Of a stretch of DNA of 64,000 bases, positions 8,446 to 16,884 are shown piece by piece (the stretch's first letter is position 1; the number at the start of each line of letters is the position of its first letter). The position numbers and the translations under genes are program-made. Origin of the DNA: an uncultured Eubacteriaceae bacterium (GTDB lineage Bacteria; Bacillota; Clostridia; Eubacteriales; Eubacteriaceae). Location: contig CAMBHL010000002.1 of NCBI GenBank assembly GCA_945867155.1, positions 248,001 through 312,000 of the forward strand, read 5' to 3'. A model generated the notes under the pieces. The model made no database searches and was not told where the DNA came from. It was given only the letters and a program-made list of their open reading frames with translations.

Positions 8446-9990
8446 ATGCAAGAACACAACCGCATAGGGGTTATCGATATCGGATCAAACAGTGTTCACT
8501 TGGTAGTGGCGGAGTATTACGACGAAAATGATTATTTTTCTGTGATCGACGATGCCAAGGTCAACGTCCGTCTCGGCGAAGGGATGACGAGAACGGGTTC
8601 TCTCGATCCGGAACGCATTGAAGTGGGCATTGATACGATGAAAATTTACCGCCGGATGATCGATGCGTATCGGATCAATCAGGTTATTGCGACGGCGACC
8701 GCCGCGGTCCGGAAGGCGAAAAACGGCGATGAATTTGTGCGCCGCGCCAAGGAAGAAGCGGGTATCGATATTAACGTGATTCCTGGGGAACAGGAAGCGA
8801 TGTACGATTATTTAGGAGTTGTGAACACGATCGACATTCAGGATGCGCTTTTGATGGATATCGGCGGGGGCTCGACAGAACTGGTTTTGATTCAGAATCG
8901 GGAAAAGAAGGACGCTGTGAGCCTGCCTTTCGGCGCTGTAGATCTGGCCGAAAAATTCAATTTAACGGATAAACCCAAAAAATCAGATCTGGAAAAATTG
9001 CGGATCTTTTTGGAAGGGGCCTTTTCCCAATACCCGCTTTTAGCCGAGGCAAAGGGCTATCCCGTAGTCGGCGTCGGCGGGACGATCCGCAATATGGGGC
9101 GGATTCACCGGCGGATGATCGATTATCCTCTGGAAATTGTGCAGAATTACCGCATGAGCCGAAAAGACGTCAAAACTGTCTGCGAAAAGACGGCGTCTAT
9201 GAATAATCAGGAGCGTCGGAATATGAAGGGCCTCTCCAAAGCTAGAGCGGATATTTTTATTGGCGCGAGCCAAGCTGTCCTCGAAATCATGGGCGCCATT
9301 GACTCAGATCAGCTGATCATTTCGAAAGCAGGGCTTCGGGACGGCATGCTTTACGAATCCATCGGCTACGGGGAAGGTCAGCTAGTGCCGGAAGTTTTTG
9401 AATACTCACTTATCAATACCGCACGGCAGCTCGATGTGAACTGCATCCACGCCTATCAGGTCTATCGCATTTCGAGAAGGCTGTTTAAAGAATTGAAGCC
9501 GATTCATCATTTGGAATTAGACAGAACCTTGGATAAAGCCTTGCGGACGGCGGCCATGCTCCACGATTCGGGGATTAAAATTCAGTATTCGAACCACCAG
9601 CTGCACAGTTTCTATTTGATTTTAAATGCGGGGATCAACGGGCTGACCCACGAACAGATGCTCATCGCAGCCTTTTCTGCACTGAATCACCGCACAGGCA
9701 AAAAAGTTCAGGTGGATGCGGAATACGCCAGAATGTTAACCCGGGATGATCTGGATATCATCGACGTGTTCAGTTCGATTCTGCAGATCGCCGAATACTT
9801 AGACCGGGATATGGACGGCATCGTCCGTGACGTTAATTGTGTGATCTCTGATGATACGGTGACCCTTAGTGTGCTGTCCCAGGAACACTCTGTGTTTACC
9901 GATATGATTCTCGACGAATGCGGGAAGAAATTCAATCGGGTGTTTAAACACACGCTGAATTTGGAAAATGAGATCATCACAGCAGATTAA
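8446..9990 (+). CDS. ppx: Ppx/GppA family phosphatase (exopolyphosphatase)
   Basis: A 514 aa member of the ASKHA-fold Ppx/GppA family, which hydrolyses inorganic polyphosphate and/or pppGpp. The N-terminal phosphate-binding loop is VIDIGSNSVHL (residues 9-19). A second glycine-rich loop, LLMDIGGGSTEL, falls around residues 139-150. The C-terminal third carries an HD-like helical domain with AAMLHDSGIKI, as in Ppx proteins with four domains. Whether it prefers polyphosphate or pppGpp cannot be read from the sequence. The start has purines (AGAAGGG) 11 bases upstream. It is followed by a histidine phosphatase gene, likely in the same transcript. Confidence 0.9.
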   Translation: MQEHNRIGVIDIGSNSVHLVVAEYYDENDYFSVIDDAKVNVRLGEGMTRTGSLDPERIEVGIDTMKIYRRMIDAYRINQVIATATAAVRKAKNGDEFVRRAKEEAGIDINVIPGEQEAMYDYLGVVNTIDIQDALLMDIGGGSTELVLIQNREKKDAVSLPFGAVDLAEKFNLTDKPKKSDLEKLRIFLEGAFSQYPLLAEAKGYPVVGVGGTIRNMGRIHRRMIDYPLEIVQNYRMSRKDVKTVCEKTASMNNQERRNMKGLSKARADIFIGASQAVLEIMGAIDSDQLIISKAGLRDGMLYESIGYGEGQLVPEVFEYSLINTARQLDVNCIHAYQVYRISRRLFKELKPIHHLELDRTLDKALRTAAMLHDSGIKIQYSNHQLHSFYLILNAGINGLTHEQMLIAAFSALNHRTGKKVQVDAEYARMLTRDDLDIIDVFSSILQIAEYLDRDMDGIVRDVNCVISDDTVTLSVLSQEHSVFTDMILDECGKKFNRVFKHTLNLENEIITAD

Positions 9991-10068
9991 AGTCTGCACC
10001 AGCTGGCGGTCATTTGTTTAAAAATCAGTCAGAATGGGACCAAAAATCAATGAAAAGGAGACGCGGCA

Positions 10069-10695
10069 ATGGCAACAACACTTTATCTGGTGCGCCACGG
10101 CGAAACTTACGAAAATCACGATCACATTTTTCAAGGGGTGCTTGACACCAAATTGACGCCAAAGGGATTGGCGCAGACCGAAGGATTAGGCCGATATTTT
10201 AAAGCTGTATCGATCGATAAGGCTTACACTAGTCCGCTCTCGCGGGCGAGGATGACAGCGGAAGGTGCGCTGACTTATCATCCGGAAATCAAAGCAGAAA
10301 TCGTCGATGATCTTCACGAAATCGAAGGCGGTGAACTGCAAGGCCTTGACTTTGATACCTGTAATCAGCGGTTTAACAACATCATGGTGACCTTTCGGAA
10401 AAATCCCTCGGCGTTTGATCCGCCGGGCGGCGAAAGCCTGCCTCAAGTCTATCGCCGTTTTACCAAAGCGGTGAATACATTGGTGAGGCAAAATCTGGGA
10501 AAAACCATTTTGATCGCGGCACACGGGACTGTGATTCAGACTTGGATCAATTACGCCTGGGGCCGTTCGGAAGATCAAATCAAGTTGGCTTTTCTGCCGA
10601 ATGGATCGGTCAGCAAATTTACTTTTGACGATGAATTGAACGTAAAGATCGATTACCTTGGCGATGTGAGTTATATGGATACTCAAGCAGAGTGA
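10069..10695 (+). CDS. histidine phosphatase family protein
   Basis: A 208 aa phosphoglycerate-mutase-like phosphatase. The phosphorylated His10 is in LVRHGET, followed by the partner arginine in SPLSRARMTAE, a catalytic Glu in LHEIEGGELQG, and the second histidine in LIAAHGTV. This is the branch of small-molecule phosphatases (cobalamin, sugar phosphate or PhoE type); the substrate cannot be told. AAAAGGAGA lies 8-10 bases before the ATG. It lies 78 bases after ppx with no terminator between them. Confidence 0.9.
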   Translation: MATTLYLVRHGETYENHDHIFQGVLDTKLTPKGLAQTEGLGRYFKAVSIDKAYTSPLSRARMTAEGALTYHPEIKAEIVDDLHEIEGGELQGLDFDTCNQRFNNIMVTFRKNPSAFDPPGGESLPQVYRRFTKAVNTLVRQNLGKTILIAAHGTVIQTWINYAWGRSEDQIKLAFLPNGSVSKFTFDDELNVKIDYLGDVSYMDTQAE

Positions 10696-10712
10696 GACGT
10701 TTTTGACATATA

Positions 10713-10747
10713 AAAATACGCATTGGGAAAACCAATGCGTATTTTTT
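10713..10747 (+). terminator. Rho-independent terminator
   Basis: A perfect 13-base stem (AAATACGCATTGG and its complement) with loop GAAAA and a T-run closes the ppx-phosphatase transcript. Confidence 0.93.
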
Positions 10748-11011
10748 TGCGGAAAAATCATCAGGATAGTGAATATTTTTTCGTAATCTTTTTAGAATGA
10801 GTATAACGATTTAAATAAATGGTTACTAAATAATCCAAGATAATACTTAGAAAAACAAAATTAATAAATAAATAAAGATGAATTCAATATGCTTCTATTG
10901 GCTATAATGAATATATTTTCCATCTGCTCTCATCTTTAGAAAGAAATTATAATAAAAAGAAAAGGGATTCATACTTCTTTTCATAGCAATTTAAAGGGGA
11001 GGAGATTGCAG
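10748..11011. other. AT-rich intergenic region at the start of the carbohydrate locus
   Basis: No open frame of interest is seen. A TATAAT at 10903-10908 could be a -10 for the following gene, but no matching -35 is convincing. Base composition drops sharply here compared with the genes before it and stays low until about 19.8 kb. Confidence 0.5.
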
Positions 11012-12454
11012 ATGAAAGATATTGTTATTATTGGAGCGGGCGTTTCAGGAACATGTATTGCCCGAGAACTTTCGCGGTATGCCGCCCATATTTGCGTATT
11101 AGAAAAAGGAGATGATGTCGCTTCAGGCACTTCTAAAGCAAATAGCGGGGTTATTCATTCCGGATTTGACGCAAAACCAGGGACATTGATGGCAGAACTC
11201 AATGTCGAAGGCAATAAGTTGATGTGGGAACGGGCGAAAGAGTTGAATTTTCCGGTTAAACAAAATGGAGCTTTAGTTGTATGTACGGATCCAGATGAAC
11301 GCGATCATCTCGATGTACTGCTGGATCAAGCATATAAAAATGGTGTTCCAGGTGTGAGAATCTTGGAACGAGATGAAGTTCTGAAGATGGAACCCAATTT
11401 GACCGATAAAACAGTTGCAGCACTTTACGCACCAACGGGTGGCGTAATCAGTCCCTTTGGTCTTGCGATTGCAATGGGTGAAAATGCCAACGTAAATGGA
11501 GTCGATTTCCAATTTGAAACAGAAGTTACTAATATTTATCCAATTGAAGGTGGCTATCATTTAGATACAAATAAAGGGCCTATTGAAACAAAGGCTATTA
11601 TTAATGCAGCGGGAGTGTACGCTGATGTATTCCATAATATGGTAAGTGAAAAGAAAATTCACATTACAGCCAGAAAAGGAGAATATCTACTTTTTGATAA
11701 GGCGATTGGCCATATCTTCACAGCATCCGTTTTTCCGCTTCCAGGAAAAATGGGAAAAGGTATCTTAACGGCTCCAACGATTGATGGCAACCTCTACGTT
11801 GGACCGACAGCGAATGATGTTGATGATAAAGAAGGGGTCAATACTACGCAGGAAATTTTAGATCTTTTGGTAGATAAAGCTGAAACAGCTCATTTATGTA
11901 AAATTAAACTGCCACTCAATCGTATTATTACCTCTTTTTCGGGATTGCGTGCACATGAAGATCATCATGAATTTATTGTTGAAGAGGTTGCCGATGCACC
12001 GAATTTCTTTGATGCAGCCGGCATTGAATCACCAGGATTAACGAGTTCGCCAGCGATTGGTGTCAGAATGGCGAAAATTGTTTCGAAGAAAATGGAGCTG
12101 AAAGAAAAAGATAATTTTATTTCAACAAGAAAAGGGATCACACATTTTAGAGATTTAAGTGAAGAAGAGAAACAAGCTAAAATTGCTGAAAATCCAGCTT
12201 ACGGCCAAATCATCTGCCGCTGTGAAATGATTACAGAAGGGGAAATTTTAGATGCGATTCATAGACCTCTTGGTGCGCGTTCGATGGATGCGATTAAGCG
12301 TCGAACGAGAGCTGGAATGGGACGATGCCAGGCAGGATTTTGTACACCTAAAACAATGGAAATTCTTGCAAGGGAATGGGGCGTTCCGATGACATCTATT
12401 ACGAAAAAAGGCGGAAAATCAAAAATGCTCGTTGGCTACACCAAAGAAATATGA
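11012..12454 (+). CDS. GlpA-like FAD-dependent glycerol-3-phosphate-type dehydrogenase with BFD [2Fe-2S] domain
   Basis: A 480 aa flavoprotein of the anaerobic glycerol-3-phosphate dehydrogenase (GlpA) type. The FAD-binding motif is IIGAGVSG (residues 6-13), followed by the DAO fold with SGTSKANSGVIHSGFD. The C-terminus is a BFD-like [2Fe-2S] domain with Cys402, Cys404, Cys439 and Cys444. I chose ATG 11012 over TTG 11006 because AGGGGAGGAG (10995-11004) then lies 7 bases upstream. The next two genes code for a GlpB-like flavoprotein and a DUF1667 protein, the usual three-gene set of anaerobic Firmicutes. Glycerol 3-phosphate is the default substrate. The kinase beside it and the SorC regulator also recall the erythritol operon (EryA kinase, EryB GlpD-like enzyme, EryD SorC-type regulator), so another polyol phosphate is possible. 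Confidence 0.87.
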   Translation: MKDIVIIGAGVSGTCIARELSRYAAHICVLEKGDDVASGTSKANSGVIHSGFDAKPGTLMAELNVEGNKLMWERAKELNFPVKQNGALVVCTDPDERDHLDVLLDQAYKNGVPGVRILERDEVLKMEPNLTDKTVAALYAPTGGVISPFGLAIAMGENANVNGVDFQFETEVTNIYPIEGGYHLDTNKGPIETKAIINAAGVYADVFHNMVSEKKIHITARKGEYLLFDKAIGHIFTASVFPLPGKMGKGILTAPTIDGNLYVGPTANDVDDKEGVNTTQEILDLLVDKAETAHLCKIKLPLNRIITSFSGLRAHEDHHEFIVEEVADAPNFFDAAGIESPGLTSSPAIGVRMAKIVSKKMELKEKDNFISTRKGITHFRDLSEEEKQAKIAENPAYGQIICRCEMITEGEILDAIHRPLGARSMDAIKRRTRAGMGRCQAGFCTPKTMEILAREWGVPMTSITKKGGKSKMLVGYTKEI

Positions 12455-12465
12455 GGAGTATTGCC

Positions 12466-13728
12466 ATGGAAGAAAGACAAATTGTAATTATTGGAGGAGG
12501 ACCAGCTGGACTTTCAGCCGCTGTCGCTGCGAAAAATGCAGGTGCTGACGACATTCTGATTATCGAAAGAGACGAACGTTTAGGAGGCATTCTCAATCAG
12601 TGTATTCACAATGGATTTGGTCTTCACACGTTTAAAGAGGAATTAACCGGGCCGGAATACGCAAAACGATATATCAATCAGGTCATCGATTTTGGTATTG
12701 ATTATCTTCTCAATACAATGGTCGTCGATATTGATGACAAACGCCAAGTGACGTACATGAATCGCGAAGAAGGATTGGTTACAATCAAGGCGGATGCTGT
12801 TATTTTAGCGATGGGCTGCCGGGAAAGACCGAGAGGAGCCTTGAATATCCCTGGATACCGCCCAGCTGGCATTTACACGGCTGGAACAGCACAACGCCTT
12901 GTGAATATGGAAGGATATATGCCGGGACGTAAAGTCGTCATCCTTGGCTCAGGAGACATTGGGTTGATCATGGCTCGCCGCATGACACTCGAAGGCGCTG
13001 AAGTAAAAGTTGTTGCTGAAATTATGCCATTTTCCGGCGGATTAAAGCGAAACATCGTCCAATGTCTCGATGATTTTGATATTCCGTTGAAGCTTAACCA
13101 TACAGTTGTTGATATTCGTGGCAGAGAAAGAGTAGAAGGGGTAACGATTGCGGAAGTTGATGAAAATCGTAAGCCAATACCGGGAACGGAGGAGGATTAT
13201 GATTGCGATACGTTATTACTCTCAGTCGGTCTGATCCCGGAAAACGAACTTTCTGAAAAAATCGGCGTGCCATTGGACCCAGTTACCCATGGACCAATTG
13301 TCAATGAAACATTTGAAACAAAGGTGTCAGGCGTCTTTGCTTGCGGTAATGTACTTCACGTGCACGATCTTGTTGATTTTGTCTCGGAAGAAGCAGCGAA
13401 GGCAGGGGAAAATGCAGTCGCATTTGTAAAAGCCAATTATTACGAACCAAATCGTCAGCAGATTGACATTTTAGCTGGTGAGGGCGTTGGTTATACAGTG
13501 CCACAGACGATAGCACAAAATATTGATGAACCGTTGAAAGTGCGCTTCAGAGTTCGCGGAATTTATCAGGGAAAAGCTGTCTCAGTTTACTTTGATAATG
13601 AACGCATCCAGCACAAAAAGAAACGTATTATTGCGCCGGGACAAATGGAAGAAGTTCTTATTAAACCGGAGGAGTTAAATGCGCACGCGAGTATAAAACA
13701 AATTAAAGTTGTTATAGAAGATGCTTAG
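12466..13728 (+). CDS. NAD(P)/FAD-dependent oxidoreductase, GlpB-like partner subunit
   Basis: A 420 aa pyridine-nucleotide-disulfide-type oxidoreductase without the redox disulfide. The first Rossmann motif is IIGGGPAG (residues 8-15) and the second is ILGSGDIGLIMARRM. It shows the ATG and GD motifs usual in this family (AVILAMGCRERPRG, VFACGNVLHVHD). Such proteins pair with GlpA-like dehydrogenases and pass electrons to NAD or other carriers. I chose ATG 12466, with GAGGAG 8-13 bases upstream; a longer frame opens at 12376 but overlaps the previous gene by 79 bases. It lies 11 bases after the GlpA-like gene and 12 bases before DUF1667, so it is the middle gene of the operon. Confidence 0.87.
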   Translation: MEERQIVIIGGGPAGLSAAVAAKNAGADDILIIERDERLGGILNQCIHNGFGLHTFKEELTGPEYAKRYINQVIDFGIDYLLNTMVVDIDDKRQVTYMNREEGLVTIKADAVILAMGCRERPRGALNIPGYRPAGIYTAGTAQRLVNMEGYMPGRKVVILGSGDIGLIMARRMTLEGAEVKVVAEIMPFSGGLKRNIVQCLDDFDIPLKLNHTVVDIRGRERVEGVTIAEVDENRKPIPGTEEDYDCDTLLLSVGLIPENELSEKIGVPLDPVTHGPIVNETFETKVSGVFACGNVLHVHDLVDFVSEEAAKAGENAVAFVKANYYEPNRQQIDILAGEGVGYTVPQTIAQNIDEPLKVRFRVRGIYQGKAVSVYFDNERIQHKKKRIIAPGQMEEVLIKPEELNAHASIKQIKVVIEDA

Positions 13729-13740
13729 AGAGGACAGAAA

Positions 13741-14109
13741 ATGAAAGAAGAAAAAACCATTACATGTATCGGCTGTCCGATGGGGTGTCAGGTTACAGCT
13801 GTGTTAGAAGACGGAAAAGTAACAGAAGTCACGGGCAACACGTGTGCCATTGGAGATCGGTATGCCAGAAAAGAAGTGATTTGTCCGATGCGCGTGGTGA
13901 CGTCAACGGTGCGCGTTAAAGGTGGGAATCTGCCAGTTGTTTCCGTTAAAACGAACGGGGATATTCCCAAAAAACAAATTGCAGAATGTATGAGGCAGAT
14001 TCGCGATATTGAGTTGACGGCGCCGATTGTTGCGGGAGATGTAATTGTTAAACATATCGTGGGGACTGACACGAACGTGATTGCAACAAAAGATATCCAA
14101 GCGGTTTAA
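13741..14109 (+). CDS. DUF1667 domain-containing protein
   Basis: A 122 aa cysteine-containing protein whose N-terminus has CIGCPMGC (Cys9, Cys12, Cys16), plus Cys35 and Cys48, in the arrangement of DUF1667 proteins. These are found next to GlpA/GlpB-like pairs in anaerobes and probably carry a metal or Fe-S cluster as a third subunit. The AGAGAGGAC ribosome site lies just before the ATG. Its role as a small electron-transfer or assembly subunit is inferred from the conserved neighbourhood, not from characterised chemistry. Confidence 0.85.
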   Translation: MKEEKTITCIGCPMGCQVTAVLEDGKVTEVTGNTCAIGDRYARKEVICPMRVVTSTVRVKGGNLPVVSVKTNGDIPKKQIAECMRQIRDIELTAPIVAGDVIVKHIVGTDTNVIATKDIQAV

Positions 14110-14139
14110 ACTTCATTTAATTTTCATTGGAGGAAAATA

Positions 14140-15702
14140 ATGGAAAAAAGGTATGTTGTTGGCGTTGATCTGGGGACGACCAGTGTCAAAACCGCCGTTT
14201 ATGATTTTGAGGGTGTGAATCTTGGTTCAGGCCAGGAAATGAATCCACTGACCTATCCTGGTGTTGGGCGCGTAGAATGCGATGGTCCCAAATTAATTGA
14301 ATGTGTCTATAAATCCTGTAGAGAGGCGATTGAAAATAGTGGTGTTGATCCTAAGGCGATTGCGGCAGTCAGTTTCGATATGTTTCGCTGTACCATGGTA
14401 ACAAGAGATAAAGATGGCGGATTTACAACGCCAATCATTATCTGGCAGGATTTGCGCGGTGCAGAAATGATGTCTGATATGGAAGAGATGCTTGCGGCAC
14501 ACGGTATGAATACGAACGATTTATACGATATGTGTGGTATGCCGCTGGGAGGGGTTAACCCATCGACAAAATTACAATGGGTCAAAAAATTTGAACCGGA
14601 CGCCTATCAAAATGCAACGCGTATTCATACCATGATGGGATTTCTCGTTAAGGCCTTTGGTGCCGATGATTATTACGATGATATCACAGATACGCCGTGG
14701 CTCCAACTCAATGGCGAAGAACTCAATTATAGCGAAAAACTATGTGACGTCTTTGATGTGGATATGGATAAATTGGCGCCGCTGAAAAAACCTGGAGAGA
14801 TGATTGGCGAAGTGACGGCGGAAGTAGCCGAAAAGACAGGACTTGCGGTCGGCACGCCGCTTATTATGGGGACAGGCGACCAGCAGATTGGGTGTCTTGG
14901 AAATGGCTGTATTCCTGAAGGAATCGGGTATTATTGTGGTGGAACAGCGGGCATTGCTGCAGGGAAATCGGATCATTTTTTAAGAGATCCGAATAGACGT
15001 TGTTATGTACTAGGAACGCCTGATGGTGGCTACGTCATGGAAGGACAGGCGAATGCCGCAGGTTCAGCGTTTAAATGGTTCCGTACAGAAATTTGCAAGA
15101 GTGAATCTGCTGCAGCTGATTCAATCGGCGTCAGCGTGTACGATTTATTGACACGGGGCGCACAAAAATCGGAACCCGGCTCGAGAGGATTGTTTTTCTT
15201 ACCCTATCTTCAGGGATCGAATTCACCAAACTACGAAGCCAATGCGAGAGGATCTATTGTGGGGATGACATTCGGTCACAGTCGATGTGATATTGTCCGC
15301 GCACTGATGGAAGGTATTTGTTTTGAAGGAAAAGACATGCTCGATGCGATGATTGAAGGAAATGTCCCGAGTTATGATGTCATACGCTTATCTGGCGGTA
15401 TTGCCCGTTCACAATTCTGGTGTCAAATGCAGGCTGATATTTATAATTTACCTTGCGAAACGGTGGCAGAAGAAGAAGCGACAGCTCTCGGATGTGCGAT
15501 GATGGCAGCTTATGGTGCTGGCATTTACAAATCATTCCAGGAAGCAGCGGATCACATGGTTCACGTTACACGACGCTATGAACCGAATGCTGAAAATGTT
15601 AAGCGATATGAAGATGCATATCAAACTTGGCATGAGGTTTATCACGGCCTTTCAGGAAAAGCGTTTGATGCAGTAAAGGATTTTCAGGAAAAATATCGTT
15701 AA
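14140..15702 (+). CDS. FGGY family carbohydrate kinase (kinase 1)
   Basis: A 520 aa sugar/polyol kinase of the FGGY family. The N-terminal phosphate loop is GVDLGTTSVKTAVYD (residues 8-22), and the C-terminal ADP-binding region shows IRLSGGIARSQFWCQM. It has an N-terminal substrate loop with FDMFRCTMV rather than the glycerol kinase or xylulokinase signatures, so the substrate is not clear. It lies 30 bases after the DUF1667 gene with GGAGG upstream and completes a likely four-gene operon: two flavoproteins, DUF1667 and kinase. Kinase plus polyol-phosphate dehydrogenase is the logic of glycerol (GlpK/GlpA) and erythritol (EryA/EryB) use. The terminator follows at 15732. Confidence 0.85.
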   Translation: MEKRYVVGVDLGTTSVKTAVYDFEGVNLGSGQEMNPLTYPGVGRVECDGPKLIECVYKSCREAIENSGVDPKAIAAVSFDMFRCTMVTRDKDGGFTTPIIIWQDLRGAEMMSDMEEMLAAHGMNTNDLYDMCGMPLGGVNPSTKLQWVKKFEPDAYQNATRIHTMMGFLVKAFGADDYYDDITDTPWLQLNGEELNYSEKLCDVFDVDMDKLAPLKKPGEMIGEVTAEVAEKTGLAVGTPLIMGTGDQQIGCLGNGCIPEGIGYYCGGTAGIAAGKSDHFLRDPNRRCYVLGTPDGGYVMEGQANAAGSAFKWFRTEICKSESAAADSIGVSVYDLLTRGAQKSEPGSRGLFFLPYLQGSNSPNYEANARGSIVGMTFGHSRCDIVRALMEGICFEGKDMLDAMIEGNVPSYDVIRLSGGIARSQFWCQMQADIYNLPCETVAEEEATALGCAMMAAYGAGIYKSFQEAADHMVHVTRRYEPNAENVKRYEDAYQTWHEVYHGLSGKAFDAVKDFQEKYR

Positions 15703-15731
15703 ATCGCAAGATAGAAATTTTGTGAAACCAA

Positions 15732-15762
15732 AAACTCGCCTACCATCTCTTGGCGAGTTTAT
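15732..15762. terminator. bidirectional terminator between convergent genes
   Basis: A 9-base stem (AAACTCGCC / GGCGAGTTT) is followed by T-rich sequence on the plus strand and A-rich sequence before it. It serves kinase 1 (+) and probably the SorC regulator (-). Confidence 0.8.
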
Positions 15763-15765
15763 TTT

Positions 15766-16746
15766 TTATTCTGAATCAAGTGCAAAAAGGGCATTGGCTA
15801 AGAATTGATCGAGAATTAAGACATCAATCAAATTACCTTTTAAGAGTGCGCGAACGGCGTAGACTTTTTCTGCACCAGCAGTCACAACGATTTTTAAAGG
15901 AATTTTTCGGTATTGCTCCAGGGTGATGGCATTTGTACGTTGTTTTATTGTGGTATCAAGTTCGTTCCCATCTTGATCTAAAAAGCGAAGCATAAAATCG
16001 CAATAGGCATGTTTAGATTGAAGTTCCTGAATTTCGTCAAAATTCAAATAATCTGTCGACATCAGAGGGGTCGTCATGACAGGGTATAGGACGCCAACGC
16101 TGCTGATGCTGACGTTGATCGCATTAAAATAGCGGTTAAAATTTTCATAATAATCCGAATTATGAATTCTGCTAAATTCTTGTTCTGTTAATATGCCACG
16201 ATGGGTCAGAAGAAACTGTTTACCGCCAAAAGCCATGGCGGCGCGATGTGCCAGCTCATCGACGTTAAATTTTGGATTGACATTTTCGATACTGCCATGG
16301 AGCGTGACAATTTTTGAACCACGGCGCTGACAGGGATTGAGATAATGAATTAAATGATACATGGTTCGGCCCCATGCAATACCGATGATATCATCATCAT
16401 TGACGATACGCTGTAAATAGCGGGCGCCCTCAAGGGCAACGCGTTTTTTTACTTTGATGGGATCTTCTGAAATGAAGGTATTTGAAAATGAAGGCACGAC
16501 AAAACAGTTTTTTAAAGCAAACTGTTCTTTGATGCGCTGCTCCATCTGAATGCAGGACAAGGCGTTGCGATTCATATTGAAAGTGATAATTTGTTCTTTT
16601 TTCGCCCGTTTAATCGATCTGGAAACTGTTGACTGTGAAACATGAAGCTCATTTGCAATGGTCACAACTGGCAATTGTTTGATGTAGTACAAATAAGCTA
16701 CTTCGTTTATTAGGCAAATCGATTGATTATAAACTTCTTTTTTCAT
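15766..16746 (-). CDS. SorC/DeoR family sugar-binding transcriptional regulator
   Basis: A 326 aa regulator with an N-terminal helix-turn-helix (residues about 15-55, TIANELHVSQSTVSRSIKRA) and a large C-terminal phospho-sugar-binding domain related to NagB (GIAWGRTMYHLI loop, ITAGAEK-type segment near the end). Members of this family, including EryD and DeoR of Bacillus, respond to sugar phosphates and usually control adjacent catabolic genes. The gene lies between kinase 1 and the RuBisCO-like gene, on the same strand as the latter, and probably controls one or both flanking operons. The ATG has a GGGAGGGG site upstream. Confidence 0.87.
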   Translation of the reverse strand: MKKEVYNQSICLINEVAYLYYIKQLPVVTIANELHVSQSTVSRSIKRAKKEQIITFNMNRNALSCIQMEQRIKEQFALKNCFVVPSFSNTFISEDPIKVKKRVALEGARYLQRIVNDDDIIGIAWGRTMYHLIHYLNPCQRRGSKIVTLHGSIENVNPKFNVDELAHRAAMAFGGKQFLLTHRGILTEQEFSRIHNSDYYENFNRYFNAINVSISSVGVLYPVMTTPLMSTDYLNFDEIQELQSKHAYCDFMLRFLDQDGNELDTTIKQRTNAITLEQYRKIPLKIVVTAGAEKVYAVRALLKGNLIDVLILDQFLANALFALDSE

Positions 16747-16809
16747 TACAATGCCCCTCCCTCAAAATTGTAAAAAAATAGAAATACAATCATTTTCTTT
16801 ATTTTAACA

Positions 16810-16842
16810 TAAAAAATCCGCGGTTAAAATTACCGCGGATAA
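16810..16842 (-). terminator. Rho-independent terminator after the RuBisCO-like gene
   Basis: A GC-rich stem (ATCCGCGGT / ACCGCGGAT) is followed on the minus strand by six T's. It separates the RuBisCO-like gene from the SorC gene. Confidence 0.85.
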
Positions 16843-16884
16843 AAGTATAAAAAATTTGAATATGAATGGAGTAGACAAAATTGA